Assembly (NCBI GenBank): GCA_022264855.1
Contig: JABYQU010000053.1
Coordinates: 186,001 to 250,000, forward strand
Source of the DNA: Lenzites betulinus
Lineage: Eukaryota > Basidiomycota > Agaricomycetes > Polyporales > Polyporaceae
Length of the DNA: 64,000 bases
Direction: 5' to 3'
The position numbers and the translations under genes are program-made. Positions 23,566-35,578 of the stretch are shown piece by piece. The notes below the pieces were generated by a model, which saw only the letters and a list, made by a program, of their open reading frames with translations, ran no database searches and was not told the DNA's origin. Position 1 is the stretch's first letter; every line of letters begins with the position of its first letter.

Positions 23566-26044
23566 TCAGCGGAACACAACCTCGACTGGGCGCTGGCGCT
23601 CGCCGTTGACGTCCGCGTGCACCCATGCCGTGAACGGCTCCTTCGCGCTCGCTTCACCCGCGCCCCGCTGCTTCCCTGCGTCGGCGTCGGCATCGGCGTC
23701 CGCCGCCTTCCCTTCCTCGGCGGCGTTGAAGCTCGGCGCGGGCGCGTACCACCAGAGCGTGGTGACGCCGACCGGGAAGGTGTACGTCGCCTGCACGTCT
23801 CGGAACTCAATCGTCGTCTGGATCGGCGTCGGGTTCCACGTCCCGTCCGGGCGGTCGTCCCTGTCATCGTCAACGCGCCCACGCACGCAAGTCAGCTCGA
23901 GACGGCAGTGCGGGGGCAGAGGCGCGCACCAGTTCAGGACGACAAGGCTGTAGCGCTGCCAGTCGGAGGGGTTCACGCGCCCGGTCACGAACGCGGTCGC
24001 GATGAGCCCCTGGGCGCGCGCGCCGCCGATGGTGAGGTGCAGGCGCTGTCCGAACGGGCCGTTCACGTCGCGCGGGAGGATGGCCTTGCCCGCCTGGGCC
24101 ATCGAGTAGACTGCGGATGAGGACAGGGTGTAAGCATGGGATGTGTATGTTCGGTGCGCGACTACGCACATTCTTGGTGGTACACGAAGGACCCGTCGCT
24201 GTTGATCTGCACGACGGGACGGCAGGGCGTGCCGCAGCTGGTTGTGCCTGGGAGCTTGGGGTTTCCACTCCCATCGAGCGCGAGGTTCCACATCAGCCCG
24301 CTCTTGGCTGAGTGCGTCACAGAGCCAATGAAACTGGGGTGGAGCGAGGGTCAGGCCGTCGATGTGAAATCCCACGCGGGAATTGAGACTCACATGTTCT
24401 CCATATACCACTGTTCCCATAAGCACGTTACTTTGTAGAAATGTTGGATGTAGGAAATAAACGCACCTTGATGTCGGTCCACCAGTCGCTCCCGTACTCA
24501 CCCGTGCACTCTGTGAAGTATACCTCCTTGCTGGGCCACGCGTTGTGGAACGAGTCCTGTTGAGTAAAGTTGCCCGCGTAACAGTGGAACGCAACGCCCG
24601 AGAACGCGGTCGACGCGTCGTCAAGCTGTCACGGTCGTCAGCATCTACCCGCCCCTTTCATACACACGCGTTTGGGGGTAGGCAAACGTACCAGCTGGAC
24701 GGGATAACCGGCAGCGTCGCTCCAGTTATGGTCGTATCCGACGATGCGCACGCCAGAAAAGCCATTCGAGTTCATGAGCGTGCGCAGCGCGGTGCCGATT
24801 TGTGCCTCCTGGCTGGCACTGATCTTGCATGTCGGATACGTCGGGTTGCTGTTCTCAGGCTCATTCTACATACACGAATGTTATCTCATTTGTAGGAATT
24901 TGCACGTGCGCGTAGAACGTACCTGGATGCCAATTGCATAAACGTTGATGCCCTTGCTCTGGAAGCCTTGCAAGGCCTTGAGCAGGTAGCTGGCGTCTAC
25001 GGCGACGTATGAAATTGTCAGCGCCACCATAAGCGCGATCAAACGCTGCGCGACTCACAGACGGACGTGTACTGCGACAGGAAGTTGCCGCCATTCATCG
25101 TGCCGCTGTCCTTCATCCATGCCGGCTGCGCGCGATCATCAACCATCGTGTCAATGAATGGCACGCGCATCGTGCGCTGAGGATGCGCGACGTACCGGAG
25201 ACCACGGGAGGATATGGATGCTCAGGTAGGGGTTGACGGCCTGTATGTCTTTGATGACAGAGAATAGGTAGGAAGGCGCGTTGTTGATATTGAAATTCGA
25301 GAGCGAAGTATCTCCCGAGACGTCGTCAAAGCTGTACACTGCGGGACCACACAGCGCGCGCGTCAGAGGTAGAAGATTCGCGAGTAGCGCGCGACGCACC
25401 ATTCGCGGAGAAGTCGGACGCGCCAAGCGAGACGCGAAGGTAGCTAAGGCCCGCGGCGTTCGCGCCGTCCGTCGCTGCATGAAGCCATATGTGAGCGCGC
25501 CTGTCCGGAGCAATGAAGGGTGGAATGGGGTGGCGCACGGTCGAAGAGCGTGCTGAGCACCGACTGGTAGTTGCTAGGGTTCTGGCTCTGTCATGCGCAG
25601 CATTCGCATGAGAACCCGCATACGTCATCTGACCGCGTAAGAGGAGTGGCTTACCTTGAGGTTGTTCAGTAGAAGGGCGGACGAATCAGCTGGGGGGCAC
25701 GCGCGTGGGGTCAGTTCCGGGAATCGCACACCGACGAGGGACGGGAGGACATACTAAGGGTGGCTCCGAAGCCGACCATGCTCTGTGCGAGGGTCTCATC
25801 GTTGATAGTGATGTCAGCCTGGCCTATGGCGCCAGGCGAAACGAAGTTGATAGGGTTGGGAGAAAGGTTAGTGTATGTGAAGAGCTGCGCGCGGTCCCAG
25901 GTCGTCGTCCACTGCAGGAGGCTTGAGTACTGCCAGACGCACGGGCACAGAACGAGGAGCACGCACGATGTCGTAGATCTGCTGGCCGACGACGGGCCCG
26001 ACGGCGAAGGCAGCGCCTGCAAGAACGGCGAGACGGAGGATCAT
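23566..26044 (-). CDS. Secreted GH30 glucanase, probable endo-beta-1,6-glucanase (paralogue A)
   Basis: Glycoside hydrolase family 30, closest in feel to the fungal beta-1,6-glucanases that attack cell-wall glucan. The 14-exon model gives 555 residues: 25967-26044, 25755-25911, 25655-25689, 25539-25587, 25400-25474, 25196-25338, 25059-25125, 24923-24996, 24692-24865, 24467-24625, 24394-24410, 24170-24333, 23930-24110 and 23566-23860. A signal peptide covers MILRLAVLAGAAFAVGPVVGQ. The acid/base is E228 in IGIQNEPENSNPTYP, and the nucleophile is E323 in VYFTECTGEYGSDWW. The motifs ILPWSPPAWMKDSGTM and GLMWNLALDG are typical of the family. One exon is only 17 nt. After the usual C-terminal end (TTLWWYAP) it continues for about 57 residues of Ala/Asp-rich sequence with an AD repeat, absent from paralogue B. 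A TATA-like element lies near 26178-26187. Confidence 0.92.
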
Positions 26045-27427
26045 GGGAGTAGTGAGGAAGGAGGAGGGGGCGGCAGGCGATCGTCGAACCACCGCACGAA
26101 CACGCGGAGGCTTGTTCGGGAGTGGAGCACGAAGGTACAACGCTGTGCGGCGCAGGATGCTATCATATGTCATCGGTCATATATACTCCAGCAACGGCGT
26201 CCACGCGCATCTCCGAGCACGAGCCTGGCCGCAGGCATGAGACCGACGCCCCATACGCGATGTGTTCCGCGCAACAAAGGCAAGCCTCCTGCCGTACACA
26301 CCACCAGCGCTACACCGGAGGCTCGTGAGCATATTTCTCCCTCGCTCGGGTGGCCCGGGAGACGATCATACGCTGCAGGCGGGTGCCGAGGTGAAATTCG
26401 GACTCAGCGCGAGGGTCTCGTGTCGGAGGGGGAGAGCGGACAAGAACATCAGCGGAAGGGGGCCAGAAGAGGATGCGTGCCTGCCTGCGAATGACAAAAG
26501 ACGGGCGAGGAAGCTGTCTAATGATAGGCCCTTGAGTGGACAAGCTTCAGCATCCAAAAAGAGTTCAAACCATCCCGTCGCAGTCCAGACGGACCCGCAC
26601 GCCAGCGCGTGGTCGGCGCCGGAGAAGCGTCATCAAGTGATGGCTGTCGCCCTTGGCCAGCAGACGGGAGAGCGCGAGGACAATTCGAAACCGCTGGTAT
26701 TAGGAACGACGGCAGCAGGTGCGTCATGAAGTCAAACGAGCAGGCGCAGTTCGCAGGCGCAGGGAGGGAGAAGGCCAGGAAGATGGACCCCCGTGATGGT
26801 CGCCATGAGTGCATTCGCAGAGTGCGACAAACGGAGCGGAATGCAGCCGTACCATCATCTGTCCCACGCCCGGAATTATCATAGAAGGAGCCCCGGCTTG
26901 CCATGCAGTCAGATATGTCGAGACCCAAGGCCACTCAAAGCGAAGTGCTTGGCGTCGTCGGACAGGATATGGACCCAAGGATACCCATGCAGCATCGATA
27001 GTCATAAGGCTAGATCAGAGTAGGCTCCGAGATACAAGGAAGGCCGCGGACATAAGCTTGAAATAGCGACAGGTCTTCCATCGGGGTACGGATGCAGCAG
27101 GAGGCTTCGTAACATATGCCGGCAGTTTCTGCAAGGATGTCAAGGAAGGAAGGAGCAAACGAGCGGCCGCGAGCCATGCGGCAGCCACGCCTGTGATAAG
27201 CACGTGATCGCGTATGTCTCACGCGTACGCCACCTGTGGTCTGTCGGACACATGGACGAGAGTCTACCAAGGCCTAGGAGGTGCCGACGAAATGAAATCT
27301 ATGTGAATAGCAGTGTCTGTGTGTACGCATCTAATTCCCCTTTCAATAGTCCACGTGAAATCGTCGTAGAGCATCCACGGTTCGTGAAGGTGTCGTCACT
27401 TCGCGTCGTTTCAATAGGCTGGTCAGC
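26045..27427. other. Spacer between the GH30 paralogues
   Basis: It contains the promoter of paralogue A (TATA-like tatata near 26180) and, further right, open but unrecognised frames on the minus strand around 26518-27270. I cannot link them into a gene. The segment near 27015-27130 (LDILAETAGICYEASCC) is protein-like in composition but unidentified. Confidence 0.35.
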
Positions 27428-29713
27428 TCATGGGGCATACCACCATAGTGTCGTTACGCCGACAGGGAACGTATATGTCGCTTGCTTGCCTCTAAATGCA
27501 ATCGTGGTCTTGATGGAGTTCGGAGCCCAAGCGCCGTCTTGCTCGTCGTTCCTACGACGTGCATCAAGTCGCCTGAATCACGACATTCGAAACCACGGAG
27601 GACTCACCAGTTTAGCACAACTAGACTGTACCTCTTGTAATCGGAGGCATTATCGCGATCCGTCACATACGCCGTCACTTGAAGCTCGTCTGCCTGGTCC
27701 CCACTAACGGACAGGTCGATACGCTGTCCGAAAGGCCCGTTTGTGTCCCGGGGAAGGATTGCTTTGCTCGTCTGCGCCATGGAGTAGACTGCCCAAGTGT
27801 CCCGGGGTCATGAGCGTTCCCACCCACAGCAGGCGTAGAGACTGCTGGACCCACATTCCTGGTTAAAGCTATAGCTCCCGTCCGAGTTCACAGTCACGAC
27901 ACCGCGGCAGGGCGTTTCGCAGCTCGCGGCACCCGGGAGCTTCGGGCTCCCGTTCCCGTCTAGGGCGAGGTTCCACATGAGTGCGCCAGTGGATCCACGG
28001 TTGACTGAGCCAATGAATCTGATCGACAAGCCAAGGTTGGTTTAGCATTGTCCGTAGAAAGAGAAATCCTGGGCATCAGAGAGAACGCGCACAGATTATC
28101 CATATACCACTGTGAAACCGTCGTTAGCTTTCTTACAGATCAGCGTGGGACTCTCCGAGACCGACCTTGATATCGCTCCACCAGTCGCTGCCATCGGAGC
28201 CAGTACACTCGGTCAGGTAGACCTCCTTGTTTGGGAACGACTTGAGGAACGTGTCCTGCTGCTCCACATCGCCTTCATAGCAATGAAAAGCAACGCCTGT
28301 AAACGCACTGGACGCGTCCTCGATCTGTAATTTGTCGGTGTCAGGAACGCCATTCTTATTTAAAGACCCTGGAGATGGCGGGCTCACAAGCTGGACAGGG
28401 TGGTCTCCAGCATCTACCCAGTTGTGCTCGTACCCTACGATGCGGACGCTCGAAAATCCGTTGTCGTCCATGAGCGAGCGCAGGGCGGCGCCGATCTGCG
28501 CCTCCTGATATGCTGCCATGTATGTCGACGGGTAGGTCGTGTCAGCGAGCCCGAAGGAGGATGAAAATGCGTATCGCACCTGTATGCCGATCGCGTGTGC
28601 ATAGATGCCGTGACTCTGGAAGCCCTGTAAAGACTTGAGCAGATATTTCGCATCTGAGATATGCACGAGATGAGCGTTGTTGGTGATAATGAATGCTCTG
28701 AGTACACGCACAAACGCTGACATATGCCGATTTCAGGCTTCCGCCCTTCATCGTCCCGCTGTCCTTCATCCAAGCAGGCTATCGCACAGTCAGAACCTTG
28801 TGCATCCCCGCCACAAATAAAGACTTACGGGTGACCAGGAGAGCAGGTGGACCTTCAGGTACGGATTAACACCTTGGATGTCCTTGATAACGGAAAAGAG
28901 ATACGAGGGCGCGTTGTTGATGTCGAAGTTCTCGAGCGCGGTGTCGCCGTCGACATCGTCAAAGCTGTATACTAAGAACGCGCAACACCGGAATCGAGTG
29001 TGAGCGATAAATGCATATGCGACTCCGGGAGTCGATACTGACCATTCGCGGAGAAGTCCGATGCGCCGAGGGGAACGCGTAGATAGCTCAGTCCGGCGGC
29101 GTCCGCGCCGTCAGTCGCTGGAAGGCGAGGAATTAGAGCAACTAGCTAGCTGACGCCGATGAACGCATGCGGACCCACTCACTATCGAATAACGTGTTCA
29201 AGAGCGACCAGTAATTCGCGGCATTTTGTTTCTATATCCGCGTACATATAAGTAACCATCAGAGACTTCACGCGGAGTGGCACAGCGCTCGCACCTTCAG
29301 ATTGCTCAAAATGAGCGCAGCAGAGTCGGCTACGGAAGTTCCATTCTGTCAGTCCTGTGCCTTGTCCAGGGCGCAGATCATGCGGTTACATACTCAGACT
29401 CGCGCCGACGCCGGCCATGGTTTGGAACATCGTCCCGTCGTCCACGGCGATGTTGGCGCGTCCCTCCGCGCCCGGGGAGACGAAGTTCACCGGGCTCGAG
29501 GTGAGATCCTCGTATGAGAAGAGCTGGGTGCGATCCCATGTCGTCGTCCACTACATGATCAGACAACCGCCATAGCCAATATCAGCTCCAGCCTCGCAAA
29601 AAGCAGGACGAGCCACTCACAACGTCGAAAATTTGCTGCGAGGACACGCGCACCGGCGCAACCGCCGCAAGACCCAGACAAACCGTGGCGAGAGAAAATG
29701 CGTGGTATACCAT
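27428..29713 (-). CDS. GH30 glucanase paralogue B, acid/base motif missing
   Basis: A head-to-tail paralogue of the gene at 23.6-26.0 kb with nearly identical exon sizes (157, 35, 49, 75, 143, 67, 159, 17, 164 and 181 nt are shared). The 13-exon model gives 509 residues: 29621-29713, 29394-29550, 29295-29329, 29183-29231, 29043-29117, 28829-28971, 28712-28778, 28388-28653, 28166-28324, 28093-28109, 27855-28018, 27608-27788 and 27428-27551. A signal peptide is present (ATVCLGLAAVAPVRVSSQ). The nucleophile is kept (E334, VYLTECTGSDGSDWW). Where paralogue A has an intron and then NEPENSN, this copy has no acceptor. The donor-like sequence is read through in frame as VRYAFSSSFGLADT, so the acid/base Glu is gone. 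It is probably a catalytically impaired pseudoenzyme or an early pseudogene. The protein ends normally at TTLWWYAP. Confidence 0.85.
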
Positions 29714-32064
29714 GTTCAAGTTCGTTAGCTCGTGAAGGGGGTATCTCAGAGTCAGCAGCGTCCCGTCGCACGGCGAGCGACCAGTCTTTGTACTGCCCGG
29801 CGGGGAAACAGGTTGGGTGGCGGACGCGCGGAGTCTGGAGACCGTCGCCCGGGGAGGGTGGAGCAGTCGCCCAAGCGATCTATATGTACCCCATCCAGTG
29901 GCCACGCACCACGGCCCACCCGCCGCGCGGTTGATAAATTGTGATACTGGCTGGGGTGTGAACGTATACTCCGCAGGGTGTGGGCCGCAACGTGCTTTAT
30001 CACTGTGACGTCCGCGAGGCAGCGAGCTTGACTACTGCCTCGCAGCCGGCGCCCTGGCCCTTGTAGTGATGTGCCCGAGACAGTGCCCATCGATGGTACC
30101 TATGCCTGCTCACTTATTTGCTTAGTTATTCGGCTTATCCTCGAGTACTTGAGTGGTTATGCGTGGTGCAGATGCTGAGTACTGCTCATATATATATGTG
30201 TATGTGTCTGGTCCACGTCCAAGTCTACAGTAAGTCGCGTTCTTCGAACGAGCGTCTACTCACATCACCCTCATATGTGGCGCACGATGTGGCGTACAGT
30301 ACTTAGACCTGTACATATATACCACTACAGGCAGCGCCGTGGTCAGCCCCCGTTGAAATACGCCGGAAAGGCTGCCAGGAGGAGGAGGAACGTTTCAGAG
30401 TATTCCTGCGACACGCCTGATCACGCCTTTTTCAGCCACGGAAAGGTAACGCAATCAGCTCATCTCCATCCACTTTCCGTAAGAAAGCCAACTTTTCCTA
30501 CTATCTCCGAGATAATAAAGAAAGCATGGCTCTCAAGTGCACGGAGAAGCTCGGCTAGCACGGAAATGCGACTGAAAGTCTAGCTTTTAGGCTCGTTTAC
30601 GAAGCAGATGGTGCATAACTTGCCTTTCCGACGGTCTAATTGTCGGGTGTGATGGTAACGAGAAGGCAACGGAGTACTTGCGATGTGCACATAGATATGG
30701 GCGACCATTACTCGCACCCGAGTGAGAGGCTGCGTCTCCGAAACGCTACGAAGCTTATATTTCGGCCGGGAGCTCGTTCGGGGACGGGAGGTGTCGGCGA
30801 ATATGGAGAGGTTCTCTGCGAAGAGGGGACACTTGACATGGAATATTGGTGCCGACTTCAAGCCCAGCTGCCCATCTGACCCGGCGTCTTGGCCAGCCTT
30901 CTCGGCAGGACTTCATCTAGAACGTAGAAGCTGAGCGGGATAGAACTTGCAAGCGAGATTGACCGTGCCGCCGAACAAGATGACATGCCGTGATAGGTGG
31001 GAGGTAACGAAGCAAGCCTTCTGGCGTCGGCAACTGTGCACTGACAACACTAAGATGGAGGAATGCATGCCGTCAACGTTATCAACGGAGCAGATGGCCT
31101 CTTCCCTGTTCACGGGTTGTTCGTTCGGCCGAACATTGCAGTACGATGCATCTACATGTTCTAGATATATTAGCGTGTTTTCTTGGTGCCTTCTAATAAG
31201 TCATGAGCAAGACGAGGAATAGCGCGCCGGATAGTAGGGCCGGATAGCCAGATATCGCCAGTAGCCAGCTGCACAGGGGCGGCCAAGACAAAGAAGCCTG
31301 GGGAAACCTCCGCGCAGAGCGGGACAGTGTCTCATGACGGCACAGATGGCAAGAGGGTGGACCAACGAAGGGGTTCGTATCGTCGGGACCTGTACCGTTC
31401 TGGCAGAGAGGGCGAGTCGTACGAAGGATGTATTGCATTTACGTACAAAGCTGGGACAGCGGCGTCGTACGAGCGTGGCTCCATCCACGGGCCCTGAGCG
31501 CTGAGATGCCTCTACGATTGCGCACCTTCCGTGATCACGTATAGTGCGGAGTTCGTCTTCCTGGGCATTGTCAAGAATGGAAAACAGGTGGCGCGACGCC
31601 CGGGGTTCGCGATAGCGCCAACGATGAGCGCGGGCGATGCGGAACTACCAAGGACTGTGAACGGAGACGTGTTTCCACCGGAAAGCGGGGTGCGAGCGGG
31701 GTCGGGGCTAGTCCGTGCGCGAGCAGCGAGCAGGGAAACAGGCCTTGGCGGGCACCGGTATATCTACCAAGTGCGCTCGAGGCTCGAGGATCTGGGCAAG
31801 GTCGCGACGAGGTCGGAGAGGAGACGGGGAGAACGTGGGCAGAGTGGGGACAGCAATCGAGACGGGCGCACGTGAGAGCGTCGCTTCCGAACCCCAACGT
31901 CTCGCTCCGCTGGTCGTCTCTGTCCGGAAAACGCCGCGCGGACGCGGACTCCCCAATAAAAAGCAAGAGCTGTCATTTGCTGCCCCCGCCTCTCTTCCCT
32001 TCTCCCCCGTAGATCTTAGACGGCCCTGGTCTCATAGACGTTTGGTTTTCCTCCTCCTTCCAAC
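29714..32064. other. Divergent intergenic region, GH30 B / desaturase
   Basis: This stretch of 2.35 kb holds the promoter of GH30 paralogue B on the left and of the desaturase on the right. Scattered frames of 60-130 codons are open on both strands without recognisable content or joining splice sites. No gene is supported. Confidence 0.45.
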
Positions 32065-33785
32065 ATGTCGCCAAAATCCTCGTCCAAGCGGACGACCGTC
32101 GAGCAGCAGCCGTTCGTCATCCCGGACCTCACAATAAAGGACCTGCTCTCCGCCATCCCGTGAGTTTCCGACCTTCCTCCCCCGCTCCTATGATTGCTCA
32201 AGTCGCGCCAGTGCTCACTGCTACAAGCGGTCCGTGTTGAGGTCCTCGAGCTACATGTACGTCTAAACGCGCCTCTACTCGGGCCTCGCATTTCTTATCC
32301 CCGCGTTTTCCCCAGTGTGATGGACGTAGCGATCATCGGAGCCATTTACAAGGCTACCTACTTCCTAGACGCGCTCATCACGCCCGAGCACATCGCCTTC
32401 CCGAACGCGCTCCTCTACCCTGCTGCCCGCTTCGTCCTGTGGGCGTTCTACACGTTCTTTACCGGGTTGTTTGCCACCGGCCTCTGGGTCATCGCGCACG
32501 AATGCGGCCATCAGGCATTCTCCGACTACAAGATCGTCAACAACACCGTCGGCTGGGTCCTCCATTCCGCGTAAGTCTCACGTCTCCGCAGTTACACTTT
32601 GCCAGGTCATGACCGTGACTAACATGTGATTCTGCGCTATTCCTCTTTACGACCTGTGTACACGCTTGTATTGAACATGCAGACTCGGCGTACCTTATCA
32701 CGCGTGGCGCATCACCCACGGGAAGCACCATGCTTCTACCGGCCACATGACGCAGGACCAGGTCTTCGTCCCCAAGACTCGCTCTCAGATCGGCCTGCCT
32801 CCATTCGATCCTACCAAGGAGGACCTTGCCGGCGCCAGCATTGCGGACGAGGTTAAGCAAGAACTTTACGAGGCTCTCGGCGACTCTCCCATCGGCGCGA
32901 TCTACGATTCGTTGCGTTACCTTGTGAGTCTAAATAACGCGCCCATAGCCTCTGATGTGCTTGACCGACCGCTGGGTACCATAGCTCGGTGGCTGGCCCG
33001 CGTACATCACAATCAATGCCTCCGGCCAGCCGCGGTACCCCAAGGGCACGAGCCGTAAGTCATAACCATCACAGGCCGATGACGTGAATACTGATGACTT
33101 GCATAGACTTCGGGCCGTCGTCTGTGATGTTCCGTCCTGACCAGCGCGGCCAGATCATCATCTCCAACATTGGCGTCATGCTCTGGATGGCAGGCATCTA
33201 CGCGGCGGTCTCGCAATGGGGCTTCTTCGAGGTCTTCCGTGTGTACCTTGTGCCGTACTTGTGGTACGTGCCCAACAGTCAACACAATTGGACTCCGCTA
33301 ACGCTACATCATGAACCAGGGTCAACCACTGGCTCGTCCTGATCACGTTCCTCCAGCACACCGACCCCTTGCTGCCCCACTACCGCGCGTCCGAGTTCAC
33401 GTTCCCCCGCGGCGCCCTCGCCACGCTCGACCGCAGCCTGCTCGGTGACCTCGGCGGCCTCATGGGCTGGCTCGGCGCGTTCGCGACGCACGGCATCTCC
33501 GAGACGCACGTAGCGCACCACGTCTCGAGCAAGATCCCGCACTACAACGCGTGGGAGGCGTCCGACGCGCTCCGCGCCCTCCTCGCGCGCAACGGCATGA
33601 ACCTGCAGGGCCGCCCCGGCGGCTGGGCAGAGGTGTACCGCGTGATCCGCGCGTGCAAGTTCGTCGAGGACGAGGGCGACATCCTGTTCTACAAGAACGC
33701 GTACGGGCTCGCGGCGACCAAGGCCGCGTTCGCGGACAACACCGCGAGCGACTCGGGCATCGAGATCGTCGACAAGGACGCGTAG
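32065..33785 (+). CDS. Delta-12 fatty acid desaturase (oleate desaturase)
   Basis: A membrane-bound di-iron desaturase of the ER that introduces the second double bond into oleoyl chains to give linoleate. Seven exons give 442 residues: 32065-32159, 32212-32256, 32316-32570, 32683-32923, 32985-33054, 33107-33263 and 33320-33785. All three histidine boxes are present: HECGH (about 107-111), HGKHH (about 144-148) and HVAHH (about 351-355). The order and surrounding sequence (SAIPAHCYKRS, VPYHAWRITHGKHHASTGHM, WLVLITFLQHTDPLLPHY) match fungal FAD2/OdeA-type enzymes rather than delta-9 or omega-3 enzymes, though the latter share the fold. Hydrophobic membrane spans flank the boxes as expected. 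The start at 32065 is the first Met and gives the usual cytosolic N-terminus. Confidence 0.95.
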
Positions 33786-34420
33786 ACGCGCCGCACCGCG
33801 CCGTGTCCGCGCTCCCTGCTCTCGTCGTCCCGCACGCCTTGAAGTTGTATCCATCGCCACCGACGCCGTTTGCCCATGTACCTACCGTGCATATCACCGC
33901 ATACCCCGCAAGATCCCCCGCTCCGTCATAGACAAAACTCGCCCAGGCGTCCGCGCCGCCGTTCGTTCTATCGCACCTCTCCCTTCAAGACGCTCCCTGT
34001 CCGGCGCGTTGTACGTGCCGGCCGCATGTGCTGCGATGTGGTGGTGGGGTGGACGCAGCGGTGCGGGGCGCGTTGTTGCCGGTTGGGATGTGCGGATCCT
34101 CGGTAGACTAGGTTAGAGAGAGCCATTAATGATTTTGAACGAATCTCGGATGCGTGAATAGGTGTGTTCGTGGTAGTCGTTGGTGCAGCTCCAAGAAGTG
34201 CACAACGGTTGGTCAGAACAAGCGCCGCCGAGGCAATCAACTCCTAGTCAATGCCGCCGTTCTCGAATCGTCGCGTATATCTTTATGCGTTTGGTTTGAA
34301 GTTGAGGCCTTCGGCATAATCGTCCATGGTAGCCTCACGCGAGCGGTCAATCAATACCCAGCAAATACCCCAGGTGGTCTCGTAGTATATGTTGTTTCAA
34401 AGTCGAGGCCGGAGGCCTCT
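33786..34420. other. 3' region of the desaturase gene
   Basis: Probable 3' untranslated sequence followed by spacer up to the left arm of the inverted repeat. No gene seen. Confidence 0.5.
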
Positions 34421-34424
34421 AACA

Positions 34425-35578
34425 TGATTTCACACAAGCAAACATCAGGGAAAGAATGTGTGTGAATTGCAGACACAAGTCTCTTGGGATTCTGGATACA
34501 TAGACAACCACTATGGCTACGAGTCCGATGATGCTCTACAGTATAGTCCATATGTGGGTTGAATCTCGACCATTTTGTTCCCCGGGAGAGAGAGCCCATG
34601 GGGAGGCGCAGATGACCGAAGGATGCGGACACCAGGCAGTGCGCGGGGCGGGGGAGACTCCCGGACGGAGGGTGTGTGCGCAGCACAGCGGATAGTGCGG
34701 TGGCGGCGGGACAGCGATGTCGCGGCGCACGACTGGCGGCGGCGGCGGCGGCGGCGTATGTTTAGCCACGGCGCGCGGGCCAACGCGGGATATGGGATAT
34801 GCGAAGCTCGGAATGAAGTCGACGAGCAGCGCGATAGTCGTTCACATCCCGAAGAGCTTCTTCAGCGCGGAAGTCTTCTTCGGCGCGGCCACGCGCCCGT
34901 TGGAAGGACGCAGCACCAGGCGTGCGTCCTCGTAGGTGTGGTAGGTGTCGCGCGGCGACTGCGGGGACGCGAAGAGGGCGAATGCGTTCGGGGACGCAGG
35001 CGCGGCGTAGGTGTAGGCGCGGGCGGGTGCGAAGGCGGCGTAGGACATCTTTGGCGGTGGTATTCGAGGGAGGATGCTCGGGAGGATGCGAAGTGATGTG
35101 GAAGGCGAGACTCGGAGGAAAGGACTGTCGGTGTCAAACGGATGTCGGTGCACTTGGCTGGTGATGAGGACTTCACAGCAAGCACGCCCGTGTTATATAC
35201 CAGCACATTTCCAGCGGATTGCGTCCAGGATTGCGAGGAGGAGGAGCAGATTGCCCATCGCGCAACCGAGGCGTCCTGCACACCCGGACTTACCTTTCCC
35301 GGCAGGTTTTTGGCCCGCGACAAGCAGAGCACAACAGAGGCAGCCAGCGGAACACAGTCTCCAGGTTACCAGTCGCTTGCAGATGCCATAGTTAGCAGGA
35401 AAGTACGCATAGAGGCGACAATGGGGAAGAGGACAAGCGAGGGTGGATGTTTGTTTGGTCGTTTCTGCCGGACAAACACCTCCGCGTGGCTGTCGATCTC
35501 AGATCTTCCCGTTCAGCACTTGACCTCAACGAAGTGAGGGGCACTTCAAGTAAGTTCTCTCAGCCTTGCAATATTAAG
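34425..35578. repeat. Left arm of a ~1.2-kb inverted repeat
   Basis: Read on the minus strand, this segment matches 39240-40445 on the plus strand. Shared landmarks include the small ORF, the TATA element, the sequence around cggggaacaaaatggtcgag, and the outer end atgtttgcttgtgtg. The inner boundary is at cacttcaagtaagt...gcaatatta. Differences are scattered substitutions and small indels, so the duplication is fairly recent but not brand new. Confidence 0.88.
34842..35048 (-). CDS. Small 68-aa protein (left copy)
   Basis: An unspliced ORF starting MSYAAFAPARAYTY and ending TSALKKLFGM. It is Ala/Pro/Ser-rich in its first half and basic at the end. A TATA element (TATATAA on the minus strand, 35193-35199) lies about 145 bp upstream of the ATG, which supports expression. 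It is nearly the same as the 71-aa product at 39804 in the other repeat arm, with a shorter YA-rich segment. No signal peptide, membrane span, prenylation motif or known domain is visible. The function is unknown; conservation between the arms may only reflect recent duplication. Confidence 0.55.
   Translation of the reverse strand: MSYAAFAPARAYTYAAPASPNAFALFASPQSPRDTYHTYEDARLVLRPSNGRVAAPKKTSALKKLFGM

Noticed and set aside
28564..28632. Possible 75-nt intron in GH30 B (donor gtgcga, acceptor before GAGGCG)
   Set aside because: It restores the frame but deletes about 19 conserved residues. Read-through is kept as the working model; either way the NEP motif is absent.
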